The position numbers and the translations under genes were made by a program. This document shows, one piece after another, positions 54,394 to 64,000 of a stretch of DNA of 64,000 bases. Each line of letters begins with the position of its first letter. Within the stretch, counting starts at the first letter, position 1. This DNA is from Maribacter litopenaei (lineage in GTDB: Bacteria > Bacteroidota > Bacteroidia > Flavobacteriales > Flavobacteriaceae): the NCBI RefSeq assembly GCF_025244665.1, contig NZ_CP104205.1, forward strand, positions 2,601,001 to 2,665,000. Reading direction: 5' to 3'. The notes below the pieces were generated by a model. It saw only the letters and a list, made by a program, of their open reading frames with translations. It was not told the origin of the DNA and did not search any database.

Positions 54394-57018
54394 ATGAACA
54401 AATTCTTACTTCAGTTTATCGCAATTGTAGCTATGGTTGCGATTACAGGTGCATGTAATAGCGAATCCGGTAGTAATGCAGGCGAGCAGGACTCTGAAAT
54501 TAAATTCAACATTCCCGAAGGTTTTTACTTGGAGGAAATTTATCATCCAAGTGCCTACGAGCAAGGCTCATGGGTTGCCCTAGCACAAGGACCTGAAGGT
54601 GTTGTATATTCATGTGATCAATACGGAAAAATATATTCATTTACCCCTCCCAAAACTGGAGAAGAACTTTCTAAAAAAGATGTAACACCCTTGGATATAG
54701 AAATTGGGCAAGCACATGGGTTGCTTTGGGCATTCAATAGCTTGTATGTTTCCGTTAATAAAAGATGGGATGAAGACTCCAGTTTCGGAAGTGGGATTTA
54801 TAGAATTGAAGATACCGATGGAGACGGCGTATTGGATCAAAGCAACATGCTTCTAAAATTACAAGGAGATGGGGAGCATGGGCCACATAGCATGGTATTA
54901 TCGCCAGATGGAATGGAAATTTATTTTATTGCCGGAAACCACACCTTGGTTCCGGATATTTTGAAGAACAATAGTAGGTTGCCCAATAACTGGAACGAGG
55001 ATAACCTAATTACCCCTTATTTAGATGCTCGTGGACATGCCAATGATATAAAGGCACCTGGAGGATGGGTCGCAAAATTTAATCCGGAAGGAACAGAATG
55101 GGAGTTGATATCTGCCGGGTATAGAAATCCATTTGATATAGCTTTTAACAAAGATGGGGAATTGTTCACCTATGACTCTGACATGGAATGGGATATTGGA
55201 ATGCCTTGGTATAGGCCTACTCGTATTTGTCACGTTGTCCCGGGAAGTGAATACGGATGGCGTACTGGCTCAGGTAAATGGCCGGCGTACTATCCGGATA
55301 ATCTGCCGGCCGTACACAACTTGGAGCAAGGTTCACCAACTGCTGTCCTTTCCGCTGCCACTCTAAATTTCCCGGCCAAATATAAAAATGGTCTTTTGGT
55401 AATGGACTGGAGTTTTGGAACGGTGTATTTTATTGATTTAATTCCTAAAGGAAGTAGTTATGAAGCCAAAAGGGAACAGTTTTTCTCTGGAACACCTCTA
55501 CCTCTCACTGACATGATTTCTGGTTCAGACGGTAATTTATATTTTGCTACTGGAGGTCGAAATCCGGATTCCCATTTATACCGACTAACATATACTGGTG
55601 ATGTTGGGGCAGATGCAGATATTGCTGATAATGACAAAAACAAGCAGTTACGGGAACTGCGCCATTCCTTGGAATCCTTTCAAAAAAATACTACAGAGGA
55701 AGGACTTTCACTTGCTTGGGATAATTTATATCATGAAGATCGTTTTATTCGATATGCTTCACGCATGGTCTTAGAGCATGCTTCATTTGAAGATTGGAGA
55801 GATCGTTATCTTACTGAAACCGACCCTTTAAAGCTTATCAATGCCAGTGTTGCCATAGCCAGGACGGATAACACTCAAAATCAACAATTTATTCACCAAA
55901 AGTTGAACTCCATTAACCTTGATAAACTGAACAACGAGGATCAGCTGGCCTACCTTCGGGCCTACTCGCTTTCCTTCATTCGAATGGGTAAACCTATGCC
56001 TGCTACAAGTGAGAAGATAGCGAATAAACTAAATCAATATTTTCCAAACACCAATAACAGTGTAAACAAGGAGCTAGGCCAGTTGCTTTTATTTTTAGAA
56101 GCCGATGGGATTACCGAAGGATTGGTCAATCAGTTAATTAAACATACGGAAGAAAAAACGGTTTCTGAAGGTGTTGAACTCTTGGATGAGGAGACAACAC
56201 TTAGAAGTGAACAATATGGGGAAGTCATTAGGGAAGTAATTGCAAAAATGCCACCAAGTGAAGCCATATACTATGGCATGCTCTTAAGTAATGCCGAAAA
56301 AGGTTGGACTAAAGAACTAAGGGAAAAATATTTTTCCTGGTTTTATGATGTTTTGGGCTCTAAAGGCGGAATGAGCTTCAAGGCATACATGGAAAATGTG
56401 AGGCAAAGGGCCATGTCCCATGTCCCTGAGTCAGAAAAAGAATATTTTAAGGAAATATCAGGAGAATACTCCCCTTCGGATGCGGTGGCCGATTTACCGC
56501 AACCTGAGGGACCTGGTGGAATCTATACGGCTGGGGATTTACAGGATATCATATACAATGAAGAAGTAAAAGGAGGTTCTTACGAGGATGGAAAAAGGGC
56601 TTTTGAAGCTGCAATGTGTATTCTTTGCCATAGAATGCGTGGTGAAGGCGGAGCGGCAGGATCTGATCTTACCCAAGCTCATACTAAATTTGGCACTGGT
56701 GACTTAATTCTTTCCATTGCAAGTCCAAATGATGAAATATCGGACCAGTATGCCCACACCTTATTTGTGCTTAAGGATGGAAAAAATCTAGCAGGAAGAG
56801 TAAAATCTGAAAATGAGGATGAAATTGTCTTAATGCCCAATCCATTTAACGAGACCTATACGGTTAATATAAGAAAAGAAGATGTAGAGGAAAGGGGAAT
56901 ATCACCAATTTCCCCAATGCCCGGAGGTTTACTGAACCGACTAAACGAACAGGAGATAAAAGATCTCTTTAAATATTTACAATCGGGAGGGGATGAAAAC
57001 CATGAATCCTATAAATGA
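54394..57018 (+). CDS. PQQ-dehydrogenase-like lipoprotein with C-terminal haem-binding domain
   Basis: 874 residues. Lipoprotein leader (IVAMVAITGAC). Residues ~30-400 form a six-bladed propeller like soluble glucose/sorbosone dehydrogenases (FNIPEGFYLEEIYHPSAYEQ, GPHSMVLSPDGMEIYFIAGN, YGWRTGSGKWP). A helical HEAT-like middle follows. The C-terminal ~140 residues are a c-type haem domain with CILCH and the GAAGSDLTQAHTKFG, LILSIASPNDEIS, LFVLKDGKNLAGRV pattern of the putative haem-binding (PVC-type) family. Likely an outer-membrane-facing or periplasmic oxidoreductase of carbohydrates. Intact frame despite about eight CCGGA sites. Substrate unknown. Confidence 0.85.
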   Translation: MNKFLLQFIAIVAMVAITGACNSESGSNAGEQDSEIKFNIPEGFYLEEIYHPSAYEQGSWVALAQGPEGVVYSCDQYGKIYSFTPPKTGEELSKKDVTPLDIEIGQAHGLLWAFNSLYVSVNKRWDEDSSFGSGIYRIEDTDGDGVLDQSNMLLKLQGDGEHGPHSMVLSPDGMEIYFIAGNHTLVPDILKNNSRLPNNWNEDNLITPYLDARGHANDIKAPGGWVAKFNPEGTEWELISAGYRNPFDIAFNKDGELFTYDSDMEWDIGMPWYRPTRICHVVPGSEYGWRTGSGKWPAYYPDNLPAVHNLEQGSPTAVLSAATLNFPAKYKNGLLVMDWSFGTVYFIDLIPKGSSYEAKREQFFSGTPLPLTDMISGSDGNLYFATGGRNPDSHLYRLTYTGDVGADADIADNDKNKQLRELRHSLESFQKNTTEEGLSLAWDNLYHEDRFIRYASRMVLEHASFEDWRDRYLTETDPLKLINASVAIARTDNTQNQQFIHQKLNSINLDKLNNEDQLAYLRAYSLSFIRMGKPMPATSEKIANKLNQYFPNTNNSVNKELGQLLLFLEADGITEGLVNQLIKHTEEKTVSEGVELLDEETTLRSEQYGEVIREVIAKMPPSEAIYYGMLLSNAEKGWTKELREKYFSWFYDVLGSKGGMSFKAYMENVRQRAMSHVPESEKEYFKEISGEYSPSDAVADLPQPEGPGGIYTAGDLQDIIYNEEVKGGSYEDGKRAFEAAMCILCHRMRGEGGAAGSDLTQAHTKFGTGDLILSIASPNDEISDQYAHTLFVLKDGKNLAGRVKSENEDEIVLMPNPFNETYTVNIRKEDVEERGISPISPMPGGLLNRLNEQEIKDLFKYLQSGGDENHESYK

Positions 57019-57208
57019 TGTTCCCGAGACGGTATTTTAATGTTGGTTTTAAAAGAAAGTGTTAGGAAATAGGTCATGATTTTAGCAAACTCAAAAAAGT
57101 TTGGGTTGAACATGCTTTTATAGTCAGCTTTTAGAAACACCATTTTTAGTTTGTCTATTTTTAGACAACGAGATATAGCTATTCAATTATAATCAAACCA
57201 TTACTTAG

Positions 57209-60200
57209 ATGAATCCGAAGTACGCTTTCCCCCTGTTTACCATTTTATTTTTCTGTTTAACACCGAACTTTTCCCAAGATGGAAATACTCCAATAGATAC
57301 ATCATTCTATAAAAAATTGGAATGGCGCAATATTGATCCTGCACGAGGAGGTAGGTCACTGGGTTCTGCAGGAAGCCCTAGCAGGCCCCATGAATACTAC
57401 TTTGGGGCTACAGGGGGTGGGTTATGGAAAACCACCGATGGAGGTACTGAATGGAAACCCGTTACGGATGGCCAAATTACTAGTTCTTCCGTAGGTGCAG
57501 TTGCCGTTGCTGAAACCAATCCAGACATTGTCTATATTGGAATGGGCGAAGTACAACTTAGGGGAAGTATCACCCAAGGAGATGGTGTTTATAAATCTAC
57601 AGACGCCGGTGAAACCTGGAAGCACCTAGGTTTGAAAGAAACCCAAGCTATATCGCGAATCCGAATCCATCCAACCAACCCTGATATTGTGTATGTAGCT
57701 GCTTTAGGTCATCCTTACGGAGATAACGAGGAACGTGGCGTTTTTAAAAGCGCCAATGGTGGAGCCACTTGGGAAAAAGTACTTTATGTAAGTCCGAAGG
57801 CAGGCGCGGTGGATTTAATCATCGATAGAAACAACCCTAATGTTCTGTACGCCAGTACTTGGCAGGTACAAAGAAAAGCTTGGAAAATGTGGGGAGGTGG
57901 ACCTGATTGTAAGTTGTGGAAGTCCACCAATGCAGGTGAAACTTGGACGGACCTTTCTAAGAATCCAGGGATGCCAAAAGGTCCTTTAGGAAAGATAGGA
58001 GTTACGGTTTCCCCAGCAGATTCCAATAGGGTATGGGCCATCGTAGAAGCCAATGAAGGAGGAGTTTTTAGGTCGGATGATGGAGGTGAAACTTGGGAAC
58101 TGACCAATAACGAGCGAAAGCTACGTCAACGGGCATTCTATTATTCCGGAATTTACGCTGATCCCGTTGATAAGGAAACGGTGTACGGCCTTAATGTCGA
58201 TTTTTGGAAATCTAACGATGGCGGTAAAACGTTCGATACAGAAATAAAAGTACCGCATGGTGATAACCATGATCTGTGGATTGACCCAAATGACCCAAAC
58301 AGAATGATTTCTTCCAATGATGGAGGAGGTATCGTTAGTATTAACGGTGGTAAAACCTGGACAGAAGAAGACTATGTAACTACTCAATTGTATCACGTCA
58401 TGGCCACCAGCGATGTGCCCTATCATGTGGCGGGTGCCCAACAGGACAATAGTACCGTAGCTGTCCCCAGTGATGGATGGGACCATATGCAGGCCAGGGG
58501 ACCTAACCATGGGTGGTATTATGCCGTAGGAGGTGGAGAGAGTGGCTGGATAACACAACATCCGGAAAATCCGGATATTTTTTATGCTGGTAGCCAAGGT
58601 GCCCTTCTTACCGAGATATGATAGAAGCAATGGACAATCTCGAGATATTCAGGTATACCCAAGATTTTTTTCAGGGGAACCGGCAAGTGCACTTCCGGAA
58701 CGTTGGCAATGGACCTTTCCGATCATGTTCGCACCAAAGGATTCAAATGTTATGTATACCTGTTCCCAGCATGTCCGGAAAACCACAGATGACGGACAGT
58801 CTTGGGAAAAAATTAGTCCGGATCTTACGTATGCCGATCCTTCCACCTTAGGAAAAACTGGCGGTGTAATTACTATGGATATGAATGGACCTGAAATTTA
58901 TGCGACCGTCTTCGCCCTTGCTCCATCGAACCATGATATCAATACCATTTGGGCAGGTTCAGATGATGGTAAAATACATATTACACGGGATGGTGGTAAA
59001 AGCTGGGAAGATATTACCCCACAAGATTTACCAAAATTTTCGAGGGTCAGTATTATAGATGAATCGATTCATAACCCCGGAACTTTATATGTTGCGGCGA
59101 ACCGATATCAGGTAGATGACAGACAACCTTACGTTTTTAAAACTCATGATTACGGAAAGACTTGGACCAAAATCATCAACGGAATTTCCGAAGGGCATTT
59201 TGCTAGGGCCGTAAGGGAAGACCCTGTAAGGGAAGGTCTATTATTCCTTGCTACGGAACACGGTGTCTATTTCTCAATGAATGATGGTGAATTATGGCAA
59301 AGTCTACAATTAAAACTACCCGATACCCCGGTTAGGGATTTGGTAATTAAGGATAATGATGTAGTATTAGGTACTCATGGCCGTGGTTTTTGGATTCTCG
59401 ATGATATTCAACCCTTACGCCAGTACACACCTGAAATGAAAAATCAAGATGCGGTACTTTTTAAACCGCAAAATGTCATTAGGGGTATAAACCAGGCAGC
59501 AGTTCAATATTATTTAAAAAGTCAATTGGATACCATAACATTCGAGATTTATGATGTTAATGACCAATTGATTGATCGCTTTACCGGCAGCAAAACGGAA
59601 TATAAAGAAGACCCCAATATACCCAGTTGGCAAAGAGGCGGTTCATCCAAGCCTACAACGGCCCAAGGTCTAAATACCTTCACGTGGGATTTACGTTATC
59701 CGGGTGCTACCACCTTCGACGGAATGATAATTTGGAGCGCACGGCCAGCAAGAGGACCCAAAGCCCCTTTGGGCACCTATAAGGTTAAAATGAAAACAGG
59801 TGATTATGAAGAAACCTATGTTTTTAATATTGAAATGCACCCAAATTTAAAAGGTATCACCAAGGAAGATTTGGAAGAACAATTTGAATTGGCCAACAAA
59901 ATAATGAACAAAACCAGTGATGCCAACAAAGCGGTCATCAAAATACGGAAGATGAAATCCTATTTAGAGGAAAACAAGGCAAAATTTACAACCAAGGAAT
60001 ATGGCAAAACAATTGTACCGTTTATGGAGAAATTATCAGGTATTGAAGAAGAGCTGTACCAAGTGAAAAATCAATCCGGTCAGGATCCATTAAATTTTCC
60101 GATAAAGCTGAACAATAGATTGGCTTCCTTACGGAGAAGTGTGGAGTCCGGAGAGGCCAAACCTACGGATGGTGCTTACAAGGTGTTTGAGGAGCTTTCG

Positions 60201-60305
60201 GCCGAATTAAAGGTACATTTGGACAATTTGGACAAAATACTATCGGACAATAAACCTAAGGTCGATAAACTTTTAGTGGAAAAAGGGTTGTCTCCATTAG
60301 AATAA
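57209..60305 (+). CDS. BNR/VPS10-type beta-propeller exported protein
   Basis: 1031 residues after repair. Signal peptide (FTILFFCLTPNFSQ). Two propellers built of Asp-box (BNR) repeats, SxDxGxTW: STDAGETW, STNAGETW, SDDGGETW, SNDGGKTF, TRDGGKSW, THDYGKTW. It resembles the sortilin/VPS10 and oligoxyloglucan-hydrolase-like WD40/BNR proteins common in marine Flavobacteriia. The C-terminal ~250 residues are a FlgD/Ig-like domain (TFTWDLRYPGATTFDGMIIW) and a coiled coil. The break is CCGAGA at 58611-58616 (CCGGA; restores ALLTGYDRSNGQ). 3096 bases, 1032 codons. No catalytic residues identified; hydrolase activity is unproven for this type. Confidence 0.88.
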
Positions 60306-60354
60306 TGATTTGGAAAGCCACATAAAAATTTAGTCGCTTCGGAAAACAAATGCC

Positions 60355-60362
60355 TATTTTTG
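60355..60362 (+). promoter_or_regulatory. -7 promoter element before rpe
   Basis: TATTTTTG (TAnnTTTG) 26 bases before the rpe start codon. Confidence 0.4.
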
Positions 60363-60387
60363 TTCGGAATAAATGGATATCTGAAAA

Positions 60388-61053
60388 ATGACCAAGACTA
60401 AGATAGCACCTTCGCTCCTAGCGGCCGACTTTGGAAATTTACAACGTGATGTAGAAATGGTGGAATCCAGTGTAGCTGATTGGCACCATATTGACGTCAT
60501 GGATGGAGTTTTTGTTCCCAACATTTCGTATGGTATGCCCGTGATAAAGGCCATTAAGAAACATGCTACGAAACCGCTGGATGTACATTTGATGATAATT
60601 GACCCCGATAGATATATTGAAACGTTTGCAGAACTTGGAGCCTCAATCCTTACGGTTCATTATGAAGCATGTACCCATTTACATCGTACCATACAGGCCA
60701 TTAAGTCAAAAGGTATGAAAGCCGGTGTTTCCCTAAATCCGCACACCAACATCAATCTACTGGAGGATATTATCAATGATATTGATTTAGTGTTGATTAT
60801 GAGTGTGAACCCTGGGTTTGGGGGACAGTCTTTTATTGAAAACACCTACGGTAAAATCAAGGCCCTAAAGGAACTTATAGATAGAAAAAATGCTTCCGTA
60901 CTTATAGAAATTGATGGAGGTGTTTCCACGGAAAACGCCAAAAAATTGACGGATGCAGGTGCCGATGTTTTGGTAGCCGGAAGCTTTGTTTTTAAAAGTA
61001 AAAATCCCAAACAAACCATTTTAGACCTCAAATTGGTAGCCGGAGGGAATTAA
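60388..61053 (+). CDS. rpe: Ribulose-phosphate 3-epimerase
   Basis: Interconverts ribulose-5-phosphate and xylulose-5-phosphate in the pentose phosphate pathway. 221 residues, TIM barrel. Motifs: IAPSLLAADFGNLQRDVEMV, WHHIDVMDGVFVPNIS (metal His and catalytic Asp), DVHLMIIDPDRYI, LIMSVNPGFGGQSFIE, IEIDGGVSTENAKK (second catalytic Asp) and GADVLVAGSFVF. Frame intact and normal length. A strong hairpin follows. Confidence 0.96.
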   Translation: MTKTKIAPSLLAADFGNLQRDVEMVESSVADWHHIDVMDGVFVPNISYGMPVIKAIKKHATKPLDVHLMIIDPDRYIETFAELGASILTVHYEACTHLHRTIQAIKSKGMKAGVSLNPHTNINLLEDIINDIDLVLIMSVNPGFGGQSFIENTYGKIKALKELIDRKNASVLIEIDGGVSTENAKKLTDAGADVLVAGSFVFKSKNPKQTILDLKLVAGGN

Positions 61054-61057
61054 AACA

Positions 61058-61098
61058 AAAGGTGGTCAACGCTTTATTAGCGATTTTGACCACCCTTT
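61058..61098. terminator. Bidirectional terminator between rpe and the CBS gene
   Basis: AAAGGTGGTCAA, a loop of about 15 bases, then TTGACCACCCTTT between the converging genes. The T run is short. Confidence 0.75.
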
Positions 61099-61110
61099 GC
61101 TAACCAAAAA

Positions 61111-61536
61111 CTAATATTGTTCCAATAGATATTTTATCAAATCTGTAGTCGTTACAATTCCTACTAACTTTTCTTCATCTACAACCGGGAGTGCATGGAA
61201 CTCATTATGAGCTAAAATTTCAGCAACTTCTTTGATGGTAGTATCAGAGGAAATACTTTTAAGGTTTTTGGCCATGACTTGAGAAATCGTGAACATGTTG
61301 TATACAATGGTTTCCACATCGGAATCCTCTTCGTATGCCCCATCGGCAAAGCTGATACGTAGCAAGTCCGTCAGGCTTAACATCCCTTTGATCCTTTCAC
61401 CCTCTACCACAGGTATATGCCGAATATTATTTTCTTTGAAAAGGCGTTCTGCGGTTTCCAGTTCATCATTGCTATTTAATGTGATGATTTTCTTTGTCAT
61501 AATGGTTGAAACGGGTACTCTGTGTCTTAGACTCAT
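61111..61536 (-). CDS. CBS-pair domain protein
   Basis: 141 residues made almost wholly of two CBS motifs: VSTIMTKKIITLNSNDELET ... HIPVVEGERIKGMLSLTDLL, and VMAKNLKSISSDTTIKEVAE ... ALPVVDEEKLVGIVTTTDLI. Bateman modules bind adenine nucleotides and regulate partner proteins. No fused enzyme, and the neighbours (rpe, ypdA) do not reveal the partner. Frame intact. Soluble and cytoplasmic by composition. Confidence 0.9.
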   Translation of the reverse strand: MSLRHRVPVSTIMTKKIITLNSNDELETAERLFKENNIRHIPVVEGERIKGMLSLTDLLRISFADGAYEEDSDVETIVYNMFTISQVMAKNLKSISSDTTIKEVAEILAHNEFHALPVVDEEKLVGIVTTTDLIKYLLEQY

Positions 61537-61704
61537 AATTTTGATTTTTAATGATACTTAAAGTTCGGTCACTAGTTCTTCAAAAAGCATGATAAAAATC
61601 ATGTATAGAATCTTTACATTATTTTCGAAGCCGAAGCTCTCTACGATTCTTGTTTAAAATGGCTAATTTTGAGGCTTTACAAAACTTAGACCTTTTATAT
61701 ATAA

Positions 61705-62686
61705 ATGAAAATGGAATTGTTTGATATTGTCATTATAGGAGGCGGGCCAATAGGCATTGCATGTGGTCTAGAGGCACAAAAAAAAGAGCTGTCATATGTT
61801 ATACTGGAAAAAGGGCCTATAGTTAATTCTCTATTCAACTATCCTACCAACATGCAGTTTTTTTCATCATCTGAAAGACTAGAGATAGATGAAATTCCAT
61901 TTATCAGTAAAGAGGCAAAACCGAAGAGAGACGAAGCACTTGAATATTACCGAAGAATTGTAACTACCAACAAACTCAACATACATCTTTTTGAAAAAGT
62001 TGAGGATGTTAAAAAGTTGAATGACATTTTTCAGGTAAACACAAGCAAGGGGCATTACCAAGCTAAAAACATCATCGTTGCCACTGGATTTTATGATATT
62101 CCCAACTTATTGAATGTACCGGGAGAGGAATTGCCAAAAGTATCCCATTACTACGATAATCCCCACTTTTATGCCGGTCAGAAGGTAGCAGTTGTTGGGG
62201 CAAGCAATAGTGCTATAGACGCAGCATTGGAATGTTGGAGAAAGGGGGCAGAAGTTACGCTAATTATTAGGGGGGCTGAAGTGGGTCAAAGGGTTAAATA
62301 CTGGGTACGGCCGAGATATCATCAACAGGATTGAGGAAGGTAGTATTACGGCTTACTACAATAGCACCGTAAAGGCCATTCATAAGGACTCCTTGGAAAT
62401 CATCAATGAAAATGGAAAATCCAAAACAATCCCCAACGATTTTGTATTGGCACTTACGGGTTATAAACCAAACTTCGAATTTCTAAAAATGTTGGGAATT
62501 CATATTTCTGACGATGAAAAGAGACTACCGGAATACAATCCCGAGACTATGGAAACAAATATTTCGAATCTATATTTGGCCGGTGTAATATGTGGTGGAA
62601 TGGAAACCCATAAGTGGTTTATTGAAAATTCTAGAATACATGCGAAGATGATTATAGCCAATATCTTAGGAAACAAGCATACATAA
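61705..62686 (+). CDS. ypdA: YpdA-family bacillithiol-disulfide-reductase-like flavoprotein
   Basis: 326 residues after removing one base of CCGAGA at 62311-62316 (restores YWVRPDIINRIEEG). FAD motif DIVIIGGGPIGIACGLEA, NADPH motif KVAVVGASNSAIDAALECW, and the closing YLAGVICGGMETHKWFIEN, typical of YpdA. No CxxC redox motif is visible, as expected for this family. In Firmicutes YpdA reduces bacillithiol disulfide; Bacteroidota relatives are commonly annotated the same way, with the thiol inferred. It converges on the efflux gene with a 5-base gap. Confidence 0.88.
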
Positions 62687-62691
62687 AACTT

Positions 62692-64000
62692 TTAATTCCA
62701 ACCACCTCCCAACGCCAAGTATAAGTCCACTATAGCCTGTAGTTTCGTATTTTTAGTCGAAATAAGATCCAAATTTGTATTGAGCGCATTTTGCCGAGCA
62801 TTTAATACTTCCAAGTAATTGGCCAAACCATTATCCAAAAGCTCCTGTGAATATTCCCTGGCCAAAATGTAAGCTTCATACTCTTTTTTCTTTATCCCGA
62901 TTTTGTTTATGGCCGCATTGTAAGAAAAAAGAGCGTCCGAAACCTCCTTTGAAGCGTTCAAAAGTGCATATTTAAAATCTAATTTTGATTGTTCCTGTTG
63001 GGCCATGTTTACCTCATATTGGGTTCGTATTCTTCTACCATTGAACAAAGGTTGCGTTAGCCCTCCAACTACCGAGGCAAACAACGAGTTGGTATCGAAC
63101 AATTTATTTACCTCCAAGCTTTGAAGTCCTCCATTCGCAGTTAGCGTAATGGACGGGTAAAAATTACTTCTAGCGACATTCGTAAGTTCAAACGCATTAA
63201 TTAATCCATACTCTGCAGCTATCACATCCGGTCTGTTCGCTAATAGTTGAGCCGGCACTCCTGCACTTAACGATGTATTTATTTTTTGCTCTTCCAAATT
63301 GCTTCTTACGATTTCCTTGGGTTCACTACCTAAAATCAAGGACAGGGTATTTTCTAAAAGCTTCGCTGAATTTTCCAAGTCAATCAACAGGGCCTGGGCA
63401 GTATATAATTGCGCTTCGGTTTGCTTTACTGCAACTTCCGTAACACTCCCGCACTCCTTTAGGGCTTTGGTCGTTTCCAATCCGTTGGAACGATTTTCTA
63501 TGGTAAGTTTTGCAATCTGAATTTGTTCGTCCAATGACAACAGCTGGTAATATAGGGAAGCTATATTACCCACCAAGGTGCTTTTCACAGCTTTATGGGC
63601 AGCGACGGATTGTAGATAACTTGCCTCGAAAGCCCTTTTATTACTCCTAATTTTACCCCAAATATCAGCCTCCCAAGACAGTCCGCCACTTACCTCGTAT
63701 TGATCCAATCTGTTAAAAAGCCCCCCAAACTGACTATTACCTGAGATCTCCGTATGGGTATATTTTGGGTTCAGGTTTAACGTAGGAAAATAGCCGGACT
63801 TTCCCTGTTTTAGGTAAGCTTCCGAAATCAAAATTCGTTGAATGGCCTTTCGAATATCAATATTATTTTCAAGAGCTTCTTCAATATAGCTTTGAAGATA
63901 GGGATCTGTAAACAATTCCTTCCATGAAACCAAAGCCAAGGACGTACTATCCTTTTGCAAGGAATCCGTTCTAAAATATTGGGCATCCAAAGTAACATCT
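62692..64000 (-). CDS. TolC-family efflux outer membrane protein (5' end outside window)
   Basis: The frame is open to the window edge, so the start and signal peptide are missing; at least 436 residues are seen. Two outer-membrane-efflux (OEP) repeats: NNIDIRKAIQRILISEAYLK with FPTLNLNPKYTHTEISGN, and LANRPDVIAAEYGLINAFEL with FYPSITLTANGGLQSLEV. The LLANRPDV motif marks the NodT/OprM branch of RND efflux systems. The C-terminus ends LYLALGGGWN. It forms the trimeric outer-membrane channel for a tripartite pump whose adaptor and RND genes should lie just beyond 64000. Confidence 0.93.
   Translation of the reverse strand, partial: DVTLDAQYFRTDSLQKDSTSLALVSWKELFTDPYLQSYIEEALENNIDIRKAIQRILISEAYLKQGKSGYFPTLNLNPKYTHTEISGNSQFGGLFNRLDQYEVSGGLSWEADIWGKIRSNKRAFEASYLQSVAAHKAVKSTLVGNIASLYYQLLSLDEQIQIAKLTIENRSNGLETTKALKECGSVTEVAVKQTEAQLYTAQALLIDLENSAKLLENTLSLILGSEPKEIVRSNLEEQKINTSLSAGVPAQLLANRPDVIAAEYGLINAFELTNVARSNFYPSITLTANGGLQSLEVNKLFDTNSLFASVVGGLTQPLFNGRRIRTQYEVNMAQQEQSKLDFKYALLNASKEVSDALFSYNAAINKIGIKKKEYEAYILAREYSQELLDNGLANYLEVLNARQNALNTNLDLISTKNTKLQAIVDLYLALGGGWN

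Overview
The window is about 64 kb of low-GC chromosome from a marine-type Flavobacteriaceae (Bacteroidota); the genus cannot be told. The evidence is a complete Na+-translocating NADH dehydrogenase operon (nqrA-F), type IX secretion parts (a DUF5103 plug protein and PorT), cargo with gliding-type (type B) C-terminal sorting domains, a 287-residue RpoD, several DUF families typical of Flavobacteriia, and TAnnTTTG promoter elements. No rRNA, tRNA, CRISPR array, prophage or insertion sequence was seen.

Layout. 0-5.5 kb (minus): PAP2 phosphatase, TatA, a secreted M1 aminopeptidase, a DUF6702 protein and two carboxypeptidase-D-regulatory-like proteins. 5.8-14.8 kb (plus): two paralogous two-gene modules, each a secreted fibre protein followed by a translationally coupled type-B sorting-domain protein; one fibre resembles a phage tail fibre, the other is collagen-like with 193 unbroken Gly-X-Y triplets. 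14.9-21.4 kb: M15 and M48 peptidases, a small membrane protein, two exported ankyrin proteins, gpmI, map and a methyltransferase. 21.4-28.9 kb (minus): nqrA-F, a small conserved protein and apbE, whose product flavinylates Nqr subunits. 29-46 kb: T9SS plug, DUF3667, apaG, pruA, DinB-like, rsmG, desaturase, aminotransferase, trkH/trkA, ubiE, porT, an rRNA/tRNA 2'-O-methyltransferase, a BamA/TamA-like barrel and fbaA. 46-54 kb: accD, rpsO, pnp, rpoD, a lipoprotein pullulanase, a VF530 protein and trmL. 54-64 kb: a haem-binding sugar-dehydrogenase-like lipoprotein, a BNR-repeat protein, rpe, a CBS protein, ypdA and a TolC-family protein cut by the window end.

The most striking property is not a gene. 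About 25 reading frames, including essential ones (rpoD, map, pnp, gpmI, accD), are broken by indels or premature stops. About 40 of about 44 breaks lie inside one short motif, CCGGA (complement TCCGG), read as CCGAGA, CCGTGA, CCGTA, CCGA or CGGA. Restoring CCGGA rejoins every gene into a whole number of codons with the expected family length. I infer a systematic consensus error at a motif-specific DNA modification, not gene decay. Gene coordinates below span the rejoined reading frames. No intergenic gap exceeds about 300 bases once this is done; the longest ones (5501-5791, 17257-17521, 34197-34471, 51415-51665) hold only terminators, promoter-like elements and one doubtful short ORF.
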